Assembly: GCF_907165045.1 (NCBI RefSeq)
Contig: NZ_CAJRAU010000001.1
Location: forward strand, 62,001 to 126,000
Source: Dyadobacter linearis
GTDB lineage: Bacteria > Bacteroidota > Bacteroidia > Cytophagales > Spirosomataceae
Length of the DNA stretch: 64,000 nt
Direction: 5' to 3'
Each line of letters starts with the position of its first letter. The stretch's first letter is position 1. Below the pieces are notes generated by a model. The model saw nothing but the letters and a program-made list of their open reading frames with translations, searched no databases and was not told the origin of the DNA. The position numbers and the translations under genes were made by a program. Positions 27,169-37,223 of the stretch are shown piece by piece.

Positions 27169-29064
27169 TCAATACTGCGGATTCTGTATCAAACCATTCG
27201 CTCCTATTCCCGGAATATACCGGTAGTATTGCTTGTAGTCGAAGGTGGAAGGGTTGCTTCGGGCTACGTTGGTGCGGATGAAAATGTATTTGGCGGGTGT
27301 TACGCGCAGGTCCAGCACGGGCAGGATCGAGTGCCGCATCGTGTTGTTGAAAGTAGTGTGGTACTCGCGCCTTCTGATCAGGTCCCAGAAACGTTTGTTC
27401 TCGAAAGCCAGCTCTACCCTTCTTTCCCGGATCACATTGTCGATCGTAAGTGGAATGTCGGTTTTATGTCCGGCCCGGTGGCGGATATCGTTGAGCGCTT
27501 TTGCTCCCTTCACTTTATCACCCGTACCGCTTTCCACGATCGCTTCGGCATAGTTCAGCAGGATTTCGGCGTAACGGAAATCAGCGAAGTCGGTGATCGA
27601 CTGGTTCCAGCCCGGCGCTACATTCACGCCTTCATTCAAAAATTTCTTGAAGCTCACTCCCGTACGGGTATTGTTCCCGCCCCACGTATCGAAACCCGAG
27701 TATTGCGTCCGGTCAGCTGCTCCGTACGTATAATAGGTTTTCCCGTTGACAGTAAAAGGCTCGCCGCCCATGATCTGGGCATTGCCGTCGGGTCTGATAA
27801 AACCGGCTTGAATGACAATTTTCTGTCCTTTCCAGTTGGTACCCGGCAATATCATTGTCGCCCACATCCGTGCGTCTTTGCCTTTAAATATATCATTCGG
27901 CCCCTCGTACCGCTTGTATTGTTTCGACGCATTGAATCCGTTGTAATCGTTCATATCATTTCCGGCTTCCGTCGTGACGATCGGCGCGCTGGCTCCGGGC
28001 TTGTCGTAGCTTTCGTAAGCGTCCATCAGTTCCAGCGTCGGGTTCATGCGGCCCGGGTGCGGCCAGCCGTTTGCAGTCTGGTTGGGCTGAAACCAGATCC
28101 CGTAGTTGTGACCCGTTCCTGAGCCTGGCCTTGCATAACCTTTGATAAAAATTACTTCTTCGGGCGCATTGTTAGGATCTTCAAAAAGCAGCCGATAGTT
28201 GTTCGCTGCTTCTTCCGGATTGGCCGGATTTGCCCGAAACAATGCAAATTTCCCCGAACTCATAATCGCCTCCGAAGCATCGGCGGCAGCCTTGTAGTAT
28301 TCGGCAGCAGCGGATTTATCCAAACCTACCAGCTTCTGATCAACAGCAGTACCGGATATCGGCGAGCGATCCCCATACTTTGCCAAAGAGGCCGCATGCA
28401 GCGCAGCGCGCGATTTTAATGCATAAGCTACCCATTTTGTCGCACGTCTTTCGCCGCCCGGCCACGATTCCGCCAGGTTAGCGATAGCCAGATCACATTC
28501 TTTTAGTACAAAATCCCACGTCTCCTTCTCGGTACTTCTCGGCACTTTCAAAGCCTCTACATCTCCGTCATATTTCTGAACAGAAGTGATCAGGGGAACA
28601 CCGCCATATCTTTTTACCAAAGCAAAATAGGTGTAAGCGCGGATGAATGAACTTTCGCCGATCAGCGCCTTTCTTTCATCGTCAGTCACATCCAGCGTGG
28701 GGATAATATCGATCAGGATATTCGTGTCCCGGATCAGCTTGTAACCCTGGTCCCACCACTGGAAATCGTCATTCCCGATAAAATCACCAAACTCGGTATG
28801 AACCGCCTCGTCGGTAACCATCGCCGGCGCAAAACCGCCATTGTTGGGGTCGCCCGTATTCCAGTTGAAACCCTGCCTGAAAAACGTAAAATCTTCGATC
28901 GGCAGCTGGTAGTAAAGGTTCGCCATATATAATTTGACACCCTCGGGATTCGAGAACAGGTTTTCGCCCTGCAACTTGTCGAGCGGCTGCTTGTCGAGCA
29001 CATTTCCGCAACCTAATGCGAAAAGGAAAACGAGCAGTAACGCTGTATTTTTAATCATTTTCAT
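27169..29064 (-). CDS. RagB/SusD-family outer-membrane lipoprotein (hydrolase PUL)
   Basis: A 631-aa SusD-type glycan-binding lipoprotein, longer than most. Lipobox FALGC and NVLDKQPLDKLQGENLFSNP begin the mature chain. The TPR region contains LIGESSFIRAYTYFALVKRYGGVPLIT. The C-terminus has FRYAEILLNYAEAIVESG, DNVIRERRVELAFENKRFWDLIRRRE and YRYIPGIGANGLIQNPQY. Two starts are possible, at 29064 and two codons later at 29058 (MIKNTA). The gene lies 11 bases after SusC and is followed by DUF3823 and two glycosidase genes, so the set forms a classic PUL. Confidence 0.95.
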   Translation of the reverse strand: MKMIKNTALLLVFLFALGCGNVLDKQPLDKLQGENLFSNPEGVKLYMANLYYQLPIEDFTFFRQGFNWNTGDPNNGGFAPAMVTDEAVHTEFGDFIGNDDFQWWDQGYKLIRDTNILIDIIPTLDVTDDERKALIGESSFIRAYTYFALVKRYGGVPLITSVQKYDGDVEALKVPRSTEKETWDFVLKECDLAIANLAESWPGGERRATKWVAYALKSRAALHAASLAKYGDRSPISGTAVDQKLVGLDKSAAAEYYKAAADASEAIMSSGKFALFRANPANPEEAANNYRLLFEDPNNAPEEVIFIKGYARPGSGTGHNYGIWFQPNQTANGWPHPGRMNPTLELMDAYESYDKPGASAPIVTTEAGNDMNDYNGFNASKQYKRYEGPNDIFKGKDARMWATMILPGTNWKGQKIVIQAGFIRPDGNAQIMGGEPFTVNGKTYYTYGAADRTQYSGFDTWGGNNTRTGVSFKKFLNEGVNVAPGWNQSITDFADFRYAEILLNYAEAIVESGTGDKVKGAKALNDIRHRAGHKTDIPLTIDNVIRERRVELAFENKRFWDLIRRREYHTTFNNTMRHSILPVLDLRVTPAKYIFIRTNVARSNPSTFDYKQYYRYIPGIGANGLIQNPQY

Positions 29065-29075
29065 TGTTACAGCTG

Positions 29076-32000
29076 TTAAAATTTAACGTTAATACCAAAG
29101 TTGTAGCTCCTCGTCACCGGGTAAGTGAGCCCCGCGCCAAACAGTCCCTCGATTTTTTCAGGGTCAAAAGGCTTCACGAACGGATCGGCCCAGGTGAAGA
29201 TATTGTGCGCATTTCCATACACGCGAACATCCTGAATACCAATCTTTTTCAGCCAGGGGATATTGAAGGTGTAGCCCAGCTGCGCACTTTTGAAACGCAG
29301 GTAAGAAGCATCTTTCCGCCAGGCCGAGCTCTCCGCATACATGGCGCCCACATTGTAATTAAAACGCGAAGCAGGCCACGTGCCCGGAATCCATTGGTTA
29401 TCTTCCGATAAATGCCAGCGGTCGTAGAAATACTCCGGTGTATTGCCGCGGAAGGCAAAAACCTCTGCATAAACCTCCCGGAACCGCACGCTGTATTTAC
29501 CCGAACCCTGGAACAATGCCGTGAAATCAAAGCCTTTCCATTCCGCATTCAAGGTCACGCCGTAGTACATTTTCGGGTCGCCGCCGAAAAAGAGCGGCAT
29601 TGCGTCGTTGCCGTCGATCACGCCGTTTCCGTCCACATCCTTATACCGGAAATCTCCCGGAAGCTCGCGTGTATTGCCCAGGTCGCCGTTTTGGATCGGC
29701 GCGTAAATCACTTCATCCGCATTCTGAAACTGACCTTCGAGCTGGTAAGCCCACACCACGTCGTTCCAGCGGTTGGCTGCCCCGCCGCGCCATTTGTCCA
29801 TACTGCTCAGAAAGTCGCCACGCTCCACGTACCGGTTCATCGTCCGGGCGTAGTTGAAATTCCCTGAAATACCATATTTGAAATCGCGGATCTGGCCGCT
29901 GTAACCTGCCGAAAGCTCGATCCCGCGAACTCGGTCGCTATTCAGGTTTTCTTCGGGTAAAGTTCCGCCGAAAGTATTGGGTAAAGACACGTTTCTCCGC
30001 GCCAGCAAGCCTTTTCTGTCTCTTTGGTAAATGTCAAAAGTGAAGTCTACCTTGTTGTCAAAAAGGCCCACATCGATCCCGATATCCTGGATATTGGATT
30101 TAAACCAAGTCAGTTTTTCGTTTACGATCGCCGGAGAAGCGGCTCCCGTAGTATAATTTCCATTGTTAAATTCATAACCGCCGCCGCCGGTGAGCGAGAA
30201 GCCGGGCACATATTGGAACGGCGCGCCTGCATCTGCTCCCACCAATCCGTAAGATCCTCTCAGTTTCAGCATCGAGATCAACGGAATGCGTTTCATGAAT
30301 TCCTCCTCGGAAATCCGCCAGCCAGCCGAAACCACCGGGAAAAGTCCCCAGCGACGATCTGGGTGATAGCGGTAAGAACCATCGTAGCGCGCCGCAACTT
30401 CCAGCAGATATTTTTCCTTGAAATCGTAATTCAAACGCCCCACCAAAGACTGGCTCGCATATTCACTTTCAGAACCATTTGTAGTCTGATTATTCAACCC
30501 CGCCTGATCGATCTGATCATTCGTGTAAAATGCATATTCGCGTCCCAGCCCCGCCCAGCGGTTTTTGGATTCCTGCTGTTCGTAAACAAGCGTCGCGCCG
30601 AGGTTATGGTTTTTGGCAATTACCGTATTGTAAAATAGCTGCCCCTGGAAAGTGACGCGGTTATTATCGGAAAAATTATTGCCGATACGCGAAGGGTTCC
30701 GCTGCTGATGTGCCGTGTATTTATCCAGCGTAGCATCGTAAGTATACAGGTTATAGCTCTTCGAAACCGACTTGTTGCGGTAGTTATTGCTATCATAAGC
30801 GACCAACCCTTTCACCCGCAAACCTGGCACGAATGGAACTGTATAGGTCAATGCGAAAGTGGATTGAAAAAATTTGTTCACATCTTCGCTGTACCCGGTC
30901 AGGTCGCCGTTTGCAAGCGCTACCGGATTATAGCCGCCGCTCAATAGTGCCGGATATCTCGGATTATCGTTTGCAAAAGGCCGCTCGGTAGCAAGTGCAA
31001 TGCGGGTACCTTTGTAAATGTTGAAAAAGTTATCTCCCGGCTGGTCCCGCTTATCAAACAACCCTGACAGGATAATATCGGTTTTCAGGTTTTTGGTCAG
31101 ATCAATACCGATATTGGTCCGGAAAGTGTATTTCTGATACCCCATATCCTTGCTTTTCAGCAGGCCGCCTTCGTTCTGGTAACCAAAACTCGCGAAATAG
31201 GTCGCCGCACCTTCACCGCCCGAAGCTGAAATAAAATGCTGCTGCTGCGCCGATGATTTGTTGAGTACTTGCTTGTACCAGTCAGTACTTTCATAACCCG
31301 GCGCGCCAGCCCTGAACTTCTCGATCTCTTCGGGCGAATACACCGGATTTTCGCCCAGGTTTTTCGCCGCATCATTCCGCATTTCAGCCCATTGCAATGC
31401 ATTCGTCATGGTCGGAACATCCGTCGGACTTTGTCTTCCGTAAACTGCATTGTAACTAAACTGTGGCTTTCCTTTCTTCCCTTTTTTCGTAGTCACGATC
31501 ACAACCCCGTTTCCTGCGCGAATACCGAAAATAGCAGCCGACGCATCTTTCAGTACCGAAATGCTCTCAATATCGTCCGGATTGATCTTTTGAAATTCAT
31601 ACCCGCCGTCACGCGCCACGCCGTCTACCACATACAGAGGTTCACCGAAACCGCGGATATTGATATTGGTACTGAAAGAGCCTGGTTCACCCGAATTCTG
31701 GCGGATCTGGACACCGGCGATCTTTCCCTGCAAGCTCTGCGCAAGGCTGGTGTGGGTTGTAGTTTTGATCTGCTCGGTGACAATATTCGAAATCGCGCCG
31801 GTCAAAGTTTGCTTTCGCTGGGTACCATAACCCACCACTACTACCTCGTTCAGTTCGTCGGTACTGAGCTCCATTTTAATATCGAAAACGGTTTGGCTGC
31901 CCACCGTAATCTCCTGGCGCCGGTAACCCAGAAAGCTCACGATCAATACCGATCCCGAACGAGGGACAGACAGCGAAAATTTACCGTCCGCGTCGCTTGT

Positions 32001-32219
32001 GGTACCTTTCGCAGTGCCTTGCAAAACGATGCTCGCACCTGGGATGCTCAGGTTCTTTTCATCCCTCACCTCCCCTGAAATCGTCACCTCGCCACTTGCA
32101 TTTTGCGCCAGCGAGCGACTATTCATCGTTAAAATCAGACAGCAGCAAATACCTGCGTACCTGAGTAATTTTTGGAAATTCTTTAAAACTTCCCGTTTTA
32201 ATAAAAGTTGATTTTCCAT
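29076..32219 (-). CDS. SusC/RagA-family TonB-dependent transporter, no STN domain (hydrolase PUL)
   Basis: A 1047-aa outer-membrane transporter. A long N-region with a hydrophobic signal (about 20-38) leads straight into the carboxypeptidase-like domain (about 44-125; VTISGEVRDEKNLSIPGASI). The SusC plug follows (VVVGYGTQRKQTLTGAISNI, IRGFGEPLYVVDGVARDGG, DASAAIFGIRAGNGVVIVTT), then the barrel to the C-terminal GINVKF. No STN domain is present, and no sigma/FecR genes adjoin, unlike the two other complete SusC genes here. Control therefore must come from another regulator. The Kelch-SARP regulator at the far end of the locus is a candidate. Confidence 0.95.
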   Translation of the reverse strand: MENQLLLKREVLKNFQKLLRYAGICCCLILTMNSRSLAQNASGEVTISGEVRDEKNLSIPGASIVLQGTAKGTTSDADGKFSLSVPRSGSVLIVSFLGYRRQEITVGSQTVFDIKMELSTDELNEVVVVGYGTQRKQTLTGAISNIVTEQIKTTTHTSLAQSLQGKIAGVQIRQNSGEPGSFSTNINIRGFGEPLYVVDGVARDGGYEFQKINPDDIESISVLKDASAAIFGIRAGNGVVIVTTKKGKKGKPQFSYNAVYGRQSPTDVPTMTNALQWAEMRNDAAKNLGENPVYSPEEIEKFRAGAPGYESTDWYKQVLNKSSAQQQHFISASGGEGAATYFASFGYQNEGGLLKSKDMGYQKYTFRTNIGIDLTKNLKTDIILSGLFDKRDQPGDNFFNIYKGTRIALATERPFANDNPRYPALLSGGYNPVALANGDLTGYSEDVNKFFQSTFALTYTVPFVPGLRVKGLVAYDSNNYRNKSVSKSYNLYTYDATLDKYTAHQQRNPSRIGNNFSDNNRVTFQGQLFYNTVIAKNHNLGATLVYEQQESKNRWAGLGREYAFYTNDQIDQAGLNNQTTNGSESEYASQSLVGRLNYDFKEKYLLEVAARYDGSYRYHPDRRWGLFPVVSAGWRISEEEFMKRIPLISMLKLRGSYGLVGADAGAPFQYVPGFSLTGGGGYEFNNGNYTTGAASPAIVNEKLTWFKSNIQDIGIDVGLFDNKVDFTFDIYQRDRKGLLARRNVSLPNTFGGTLPEENLNSDRVRGIELSAGYSGQIRDFKYGISGNFNYARTMNRYVERGDFLSSMDKWRGGAANRWNDVVWAYQLEGQFQNADEVIYAPIQNGDLGNTRELPGDFRYKDVDGNGVIDGNDAMPLFFGGDPKMYYGVTLNAEWKGFDFTALFQGSGKYSVRFREVYAEVFAFRGNTPEYFYDRWHLSEDNQWIPGTWPASRFNYNVGAMYAESSAWRKDASYLRFKSAQLGYTFNIPWLKKIGIQDVRVYGNAHNIFTWADPFVKPFDPEKIEGLFGAGLTYPVTRSYNFGINVKF

Positions 32220-32529
32220 ATTATCCGTTTAAATCCAGTTTCATTATTGCCTGATCCATAGGTGAGCACGTGGTTTCTGATCTGTACTTTGGTTGGCCGA
32301 ACCATGGGTCCAAATAAAGGCGGGCACTATTAAGAAATCGTTAATAAAAAATTAACAGCGCCTGAAAACGCATTAATTTTTTAATTATCTGGATAAAAAA
32401 TAGAGAAATTGGAAGAATATGGGCGAAAGAGAGGCTTACCGTCAAATTTGAGCACAAGCAAAAACTCCCGCAGCCCCAACTAAAATCTCGGACTGCGGGA
32501 GCTGAAAAAGTATAATAAAACCTAGCGGA
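32220..32529. other. 310-base intergenic region between dgoD and SusC
   Basis: It contains the dgoD terminator (32466-32502) and, nearer SusC, an AT-rich stretch (32330-32400) that probably holds the SusC promoter. I found no convincing TAnnTTTG element on the minus strand and no open reading frame of note. Confidence 0.5.
32466..32502 (-). terminator. Intrinsic terminator after dgoD
   Basis: CTCCCGCAG (32466-32474) pairs with CTGCGGGAG (32494-32502) around a 19-base loop. On the minus strand the stem is followed by TTTTT. It lies 27 bases after the dgoD stop and separates the upstream oxidative sugar operon from the hydrolase PUL. Confidence 0.85.
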
Positions 32530-33678
32530 TCACCATTCCGCGGCGCTGCCGTCTTCGTGTTTCCAAAGCGGGTTTTTCCAGTTATGACCTACCTGGGCCA
32601 TTTTGCGTACCTGGTCTTCATCCACCTCAATGCCGAGTCCCGGCCCCGAAGGAATTTTGACAAAACCGGCTTCATAAGAAAACACCGATTTGTCCGTCAG
32701 GTAGTCCATCAGATCACTCCCCTGGTTGTAGTGAATACCCAGACTTTGCTCCTGGATAAATGCATTGTGACAGGTAGCATCCACCTGCAAACAGGCGGCC
32801 AGTGCGATAGGGCCGAGCGGACAATGCGGCGCGGCAGCCACGTCAAAAGCCTCGGCCATAGAAAGGATCTTCTTGCATTCAGTAATTCCGCCCGCGTGCG
32901 ACAAATCGGGCTGGATAATATCCGCATAACCCTGCGTCAGCAGATTTTTGAAATCCCAGCGGCTGAACATCCGCTCACCTGTCGCGATGGGAATGCAGGT
33001 ATGGTTCGCAATTTCGCGCAGCGCCTCGTTGTTTTCGGGTAAAACGGGTTCCTCGATAAACATCGGACGGAATTGTTCCAGCTCCTTCGCCAGCACTTTC
33101 GCCATCGGCTTATGCAGCCTGCCGTGAAAATCGACGCCGATATCGAGCCCATAACCTACCGCCTCCCTTATCGAGGCAACGCGCAGGAGAACCAGATCAA
33201 TCTTTTCGTAGGAATCGACGTACTGCATTTCGTCCGTCGCATTCATTTTGATCGCACGAAAACCGCTGTCGAGCGCCAGCTTGGCCGCATTCGCCACGTC
33301 AGCCGGGCGGTCGCCGCCGATCCAGGAATATACCTTGATCTTGTCACGGCATTTACCGCCAAGCAGCTCATATACAGGCGCATTGTAAAATTTACCCTTA
33401 ATATCCCAGAGCGCCTGGTCGATACCAGCGATCGCGCTCATCAGGATCGGGCCGCCACGGTAAAATCCGCCCCGGTACATCGTATTCCAGTGGCCTTCAA
33501 TATCCATCGGATCCTTGCCGATCAGCGTGTCCATTAATTCGATCACGGCCGCTTTCACCGTCGCAGCCTTGCCTTCGATCACCGGCTCGCCCCAGCCTAT
33601 AATACCTTCGTCGGTTTCGATTTTAAGGAATAGCCACCTCGGCGGCACCTGGAATAACTCGTAGCTCCTGATTTTCAT
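32530..33678 (-). CDS. dgoD: D-galactonate dehydratase (enolase superfamily)
   Basis: A 382-aa cytoplasmic enzyme, the same length as Escherichia coli DgoD, that dehydrates galactonate to 2-keto-3-deoxygalactonate. It opens with [20 protein letters not shown] and has [20 protein letters not shown]. The catalytic barrel carries the metal ligands in [17 protein letters not shown] and ATGERM, and catalytic histidines in DFHGR and APHCPLGP. The conserved ending [18 protein letters not shown] is typical. A related aldonate substrate cannot be excluded. It is the last gene of the run that starts with the sigma factor at 46394. Kinase and aldolase genes for the next steps are not in the window. Confidence 0.93.
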   Translation of the reverse strand: MKIRSYELFQVPPRWLFLKIETDEGIIGWGEPVIEGKAATVKAAVIELMDTLIGKDPMDIEGHWNTMYRGGFYRGGPILMSAIAGIDQALWDIKGKFYNAPVYELLGGKCRDKIKVYSWIGGDRPADVANAAKLALDSGFRAIKMNATDEMQYVDSYEKIDLVLLRVASIREAVGYGLDIGVDFHGRLHKPMAKVLAKELEQFRPMFIEEPVLPENNEALREIANHTCIPIATGERMFSRWDFKNLLTQGYADIIQPDLSHAGGITECKKILSMAEAFDVAAAPHCPLGPIALAACLQVDATCHNAFIQEQSLGIHYNQGSDLMDYLTDKSVFSYEAGFVKIPSGPGLGIEVDEDQVRKMAQVGHNWKNPLWKHEDGSAAEW

Positions 33679-33716
33679 TTCAATAAATTATTTTAAAGTA
33701 ATTAAAAGACAGTCAA

Positions 33717-35426
33717 TCACTTAACTGCCTCTATAAATGCATTTTTAATGCGGCGGATCTTTCCGTAGGGTTTCGTCATCACATACATTTCCTTCGTTAC
33801 CAGGTCATATTCGATCCGGACATCCACCCTTTTCGACCCGGTCAGCTCAACCAGATTACTGTCTTTTCCATTTTCTGAAATCACCAGTTCGTGAATCGTC
33901 GGGTCGCTCAGTTTTTTATCCATATTGATATAGAAGAGCTTTCCCGTGGCAATATCCCCGAAAACGTATTTGTTTTTTAGCGCAGCAATATCCCCTTCAT
34001 ACACATGCCCGCCGCTGATCGCCGTACCATCGTAATGGTCGTACAATGCAAAAGGGAGTATAAATTGCAGTGAATCCGCGCCGGTAATCTTGAACACATT
34101 TTTGAGGTCTTTGCTTGAAATACCGTAGTTGCCTTCCCGGACGTTCCACCCGTAATCTCCCCCTTTTACAACCAGATTAATCTCTTCGAAATTTGATTCG
34201 CTTACTTCCGAGCTGAACAGTTTTCCTTCATACCACGTCATTCTGTGCGGATTCCGGAAACCGTAAGCGTAAATTTCTTTATAAATATCCTTGTCCTTTC
34301 TGGCTGAAAACGGATTGTCTTTGGGGATACCATAATTTCCGTTACGGCTGTTTTTCCCAAGTGGATCAATGCGGAGAATGGTACCGAGGGGCGATTTCAA
34401 GGTGTGACAAAGCTCGGGATAGCCGCTGATCGTGGAAGAGCCGTCGCCAATCCCGATGTACAGTAGCCCGTAATCTTTGTTTTTCTTACTTATTCCAGGT
34501 TGAAATGCGATTTCCTGAACGCCATGCACTGCTCCCGGTACATTTACCCGCAGCAACTCTCGCCGGAAACCCTCAAAAACAGGACTTTTCACATCCTTCA
34601 TTTTCCATTCCGAAACCACCCATTGCATGGCGACTTTGATGCTGTCGTGTAATTCGTAATCAGCAGACTTACCCTTATAAGCTTCGGTATGTGTAATGTA
34701 AATCAAACCGTTGCGCTGGTAATCGGGATGAAATGCAAAGCTGCCCAGACCTGTACCCAAGCCGGGTTCGTTGATAAAATCGGCGACGAGATCACGAATA
34801 TCGAGAAAGGTTTCAACCTGCCTGTTTTGAACTTTATAAATAAGCCCACGCTGGTCGCTTACAAAGAGGGAGCTGTCGCCCGCTGGTCCCGGCCGGGTAA
34901 ATGCAATGCGTGTCCGCGGCATTTTTTTGCTTGAAAAAGGAATCGTGACAAAATCTTCCAGCTCAATCTTCAAGCCCGATTTCGTAATGGGCGCAGCAAG
35001 CCTGGCAGGTTTCGCGCCTGTGCCGATCGTGTCCACGACGAGCGGTTTCAGGTCGAGCGATTTGGTCTCGGCATCGAGGTAAGAGATAATGGATTTGATC
35101 TCCTCGTCTTTCAGGAAATCAAAAGGCGGCATCACCATTTTGAAGCGTCGCGCAAGTGCTACCGCGCGCTTGTCGCCCTTTTCAATGACCGCATTCGGGT
35201 TTTTAATAAAACTGATCAGTTCTGTATTCGAGAAAATGCGGGTAACGCCGCCTAGGCGCGGCCCCATTTCTTCGGCCTCCAAAGCATGGCAGGAAGCGCA
35301 GTAGGTAGTGAAGAGTTCCTTGCCGGCCGTCGCAGAAACGGAGGTCGCCAGGCTGACCTGACTGAAAGAGGAACTGGTGAAAATTGTAGCGAGAACGAAG
35401 GCAACAAGGTACTTCTGAATCTTCAT
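33717..35426 (-). CDS. Exported cytochrome c / PQQ-type sugar dehydrogenase fusion
   Basis: A 569-aa exported protein with a signal peptide (to about residue 22). Residues about 33-125 are a class I cytochrome c domain with the heme motif CASCH and a distal MVMPPFDF methionine. Residues about 145-565 match the glucose/sorbosone dehydrogenase beta-propeller: TRIAFTRPGPAGDSSLFVSD, GLGSFAFHPDYQRNGLIYIT, YIGIGDGSS, LGTILRIDPLGKNSRNGNYG, YAYGFRNPHRMTW and GGDYGWNVREGNYG. Such enzymes oxidise sugars in the periplasm and pass electrons to a c-type cytochrome, which here is fused. The aldonate product could feed dgoD, 38 bases downstream. PQQ dependence is inferred from the family. Confidence 0.88.
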   Translation of the reverse strand: MKIQKYLVAFVLATIFTSSSFSQVSLATSVSATAGKELFTTYCASCHALEAEEMGPRLGGVTRIFSNTELISFIKNPNAVIEKGDKRAVALARRFKMVMPPFDFLKDEEIKSIISYLDAETKSLDLKPLVVDTIGTGAKPARLAAPITKSGLKIELEDFVTIPFSSKKMPRTRIAFTRPGPAGDSSLFVSDQRGLIYKVQNRQVETFLDIRDLVADFINEPGLGTGLGSFAFHPDYQRNGLIYITHTEAYKGKSADYELHDSIKVAMQWVVSEWKMKDVKSPVFEGFRRELLRVNVPGAVHGVQEIAFQPGISKKNKDYGLLYIGIGDGSSTISGYPELCHTLKSPLGTILRIDPLGKNSRNGNYGIPKDNPFSARKDKDIYKEIYAYGFRNPHRMTWYEGKLFSSEVSESNFEEINLVVKGGDYGWNVREGNYGISSKDLKNVFKITGADSLQFILPFALYDHYDGTAISGGHVYEGDIAALKNKYVFGDIATGKLFYINMDKKLSDPTIHELVISENGKDSNLVELTGSKRVDVRIEYDLVTKEMYVMTKPYGKIRRIKNAFIEAVK

Positions 35427-35429
35427 ATT

Positions 35430-35485
35430 GATCGAAAACGGGCCTTAGGAATTTGGTGCCGCTATATTAGCTAATATTTTCGATC
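35430..35485. promoter_or_regulatory. Nested palindromes upstream of the sugar dehydrogenase
   Basis: GATCGAAAA (35430-35438) and its complement TTTTCGATC (35477-35485) enclose a perfect 14-base palindrome, ATATTAGCTAATAT (35464-35477). The set lies just before the start codon at 35426 on the minus strand. It could be an operator or a 5' leader hairpin. Confidence 0.5.
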
Positions 35486-35499
35486 CTGTCCCTTAAAAA

Positions 35500-35529
35500 T
35501 CAGGTCCGCCGGCACTACGGCGGACCTGA
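35500..35529 (-). terminator. Intrinsic terminator after FAD oxidoreductase
   Basis: TCAGGTCCGCCG and CGGCGGACCTGA form a perfect 12-bp stem around a six-base loop. On the minus strand it is followed by TTTTTAAG. It lies 8 bases after the stop at 35538, so the sugar dehydrogenase gene probably has its own promoter or depends on read-through. Confidence 0.85.
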
Positions 35530-35537
35530 CTGAATGC

Positions 35538-37199
35538 TTAATTTTTGGCTGGCGCCACGTATTCGAGTCTTTGCTTGTCCTTCAAAAGCTGTCCGCGCAG
35601 ATCAGCGTAACTTACATCTTGCACGGCGATATTCTTGTCGATCGCCAATATCGCTGCAGAAGCCGCGCTCTGGCCCAAAATCATAAATACCGGCTCCATT
35701 CGAATGGATCCGTAAGCAATATGCGAGCTGGAAACGCACACAGGTACCAGCAGATTCTGGCATTCCTCCTTCTTCGGAACCAGCGAACCATAAGAAATCG
35801 CGTAAGGCGTTTTAGGATGCACACCAATATCCCCCTCATTCTGAACAAACCCGTCTTCCGTCACGTACCGTTGCGCATTATGCGAATCCAGCGAATAGGA
35901 GCCCATTCCTACGGATTCATTCACAGCTTTTTTACCCAAAGTTTCATTTTCCGTCATCACTTCCTTCCCGATCATGCGGCGCGCCTCGCGGATATAAAGC
36001 TGATGCGGCCAGCCGCCATTGTCCTTGAATTCATCTTTCGGCAATCCCCATTTCGCCATTTCTGTGCGCACATCCTGGGGCACATTCGAATCATTGCTGA
36101 GATAGTACATCAAACCTTTTTGATACATTTCGTGCGCTTTGATGATTTCCTTTCTGCGCTCGTAAGTTGCCTCCGGGTAGTCGTAATTTTGCCCGATAAA
36201 ATCGGTGCTGAACGGCCCGTGGTTGTTGGTATCCGTTTTTTTGTTAGGAATAGGGTCGTATTTGTCAAAAGTTTCCGTCCAGCCGGCTTTGTACACGCGG
36301 GCCAGCAGTTCGTATTTAGCAGGATCATAACCCGCCGGCTTCGCAAAGGGAATGCGGTTGTCGGGGTTCATTGAAAGGCACATCCGGAAGCAGTAAGCCT
36401 GGATTTTGTTGTCGCCTTCTCCGTTTTTGCCAATTTTTTCTGCTGATACATAAGGCAGCAGGCCACTCTTCGGATCACCTTCGATCTTGTACGGACTGAT
36501 ATTCTTTTTGAAATAATGTCCGTGCTGAAAAACGCCCGCCTGAATACCGTTCCATTCTTCATTATAAACACTGTTAGCTTCCCTTCCCACGTGATATTTG
36601 ACACCCGCGGCTGCCATTAAATCGCCCTCATAGGTAGCGTCAATGAACATTTTACCTGTAAACGTCTTTCCGCTCAGCGTTTTGATAGATACAATTTTAC
36701 CATCTTTTTTAACCAAGCCTTTCTTACGGTCGAGCCACTCGTCGCGGTATATTTTCACATTGTTTTCTTTCACAAAATCCTCAAAAACCTTCTCTGCCAC
36801 TTTGGGTTCGAAGATCCACATCGTCCGGTCGGCGCCGTCCATGGCGGGGGTACCCTGACCTTTATTGCCATATTCTTCTTTCTTCTGCCATTCCCACGCT
36901 TCGGGCTTTTCGTAATGCATATACAGGCGGTGGTAAAATTCACGCGCGAGGCCGCCGATCACCGACTTGTTGCCGGTATCTGTAAAGCCCAATCCTCCCG
37001 AACTAAGTCCGCCCAGGTGCTTATCCGGTGAGACGACGAGTACCGTTTTACCTTGTTTCACAACCTGCACAGCCGCCGTCACCGCGCCGGAAGTGCCTCC
37101 GTATACGATCACATCAGCAGAGTAAGTGGCCGATTTCTGAGCATTTGACTGGTAGCTGACCAAAAACCCGACCAGCAGAAGCGAAAAGAATTGTTTCAT
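35538..37199 (-). CDS. Exported FAD-dependent oxidoreductase (FAD_oxidored family), copy 2
   Basis: A 553-aa flavoprotein with a Sec signal peptide (to about residue 20, ending SNAQ). The dinucleotide-binding motif VIVYGGTSGAVTAA comes at once, followed by KHLGGLSSGGLGFTDTGNKS and, further on, MFIDATYEGDLMAAAGVKYHVGREAN, RIPFAKPAGYDP and FSTDFIGQNYDYPEATYERR. The C-terminal part ends the FAD domain with VPVCVSSSHIAYGSIRMEPVFMILGQSAASAA. It is a paralog of the next gene upstream but has an insertion near residues 95-125 and lacks its C-terminal domain. The substrate is unknown; the context suggests oxidation of a sugar or glycoside outside the cytoplasm. No twin-arginine motif is seen, although the protein should carry FAD. 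Confidence 0.85.
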   Translation of the reverse strand: MKQFFSLLLVGFLVSYQSNAQKSATYSADVIVYGGTSGAVTAAVQVVKQGKTVLVVSPDKHLGGLSSGGLGFTDTGNKSVIGGLAREFYHRLYMHYEKPEAWEWQKKEEYGNKGQGTPAMDGADRTMWIFEPKVAEKVFEDFVKENNVKIYRDEWLDRKKGLVKKDGKIVSIKTLSGKTFTGKMFIDATYEGDLMAAAGVKYHVGREANSVYNEEWNGIQAGVFQHGHYFKKNISPYKIEGDPKSGLLPYVSAEKIGKNGEGDNKIQAYCFRMCLSMNPDNRIPFAKPAGYDPAKYELLARVYKAGWTETFDKYDPIPNKKTDTNNHGPFSTDFIGQNYDYPEATYERRKEIIKAHEMYQKGLMYYLSNDSNVPQDVRTEMAKWGLPKDEFKDNGGWPHQLYIREARRMIGKEVMTENETLGKKAVNESVGMGSYSLDSHNAQRYVTEDGFVQNEGDIGVHPKTPYAISYGSLVPKKEECQNLLVPVCVSSSHIAYGSIRMEPVFMILGQSAASAAILAIDKNIAVQDVSYADLRGQLLKDKQRLEYVAPAKN

Positions 37200-37223
37200 T
37201 GGTATTGAGGATAAAAGAAAAAA

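Noticed and set aside
27076..28122. Long plus-strand open frame (348 codons) opposite the SusD gene
   Set aside because: It is antisense to a clear SusD coding sequence, starts in the pyrimidine tract and shows no family features.
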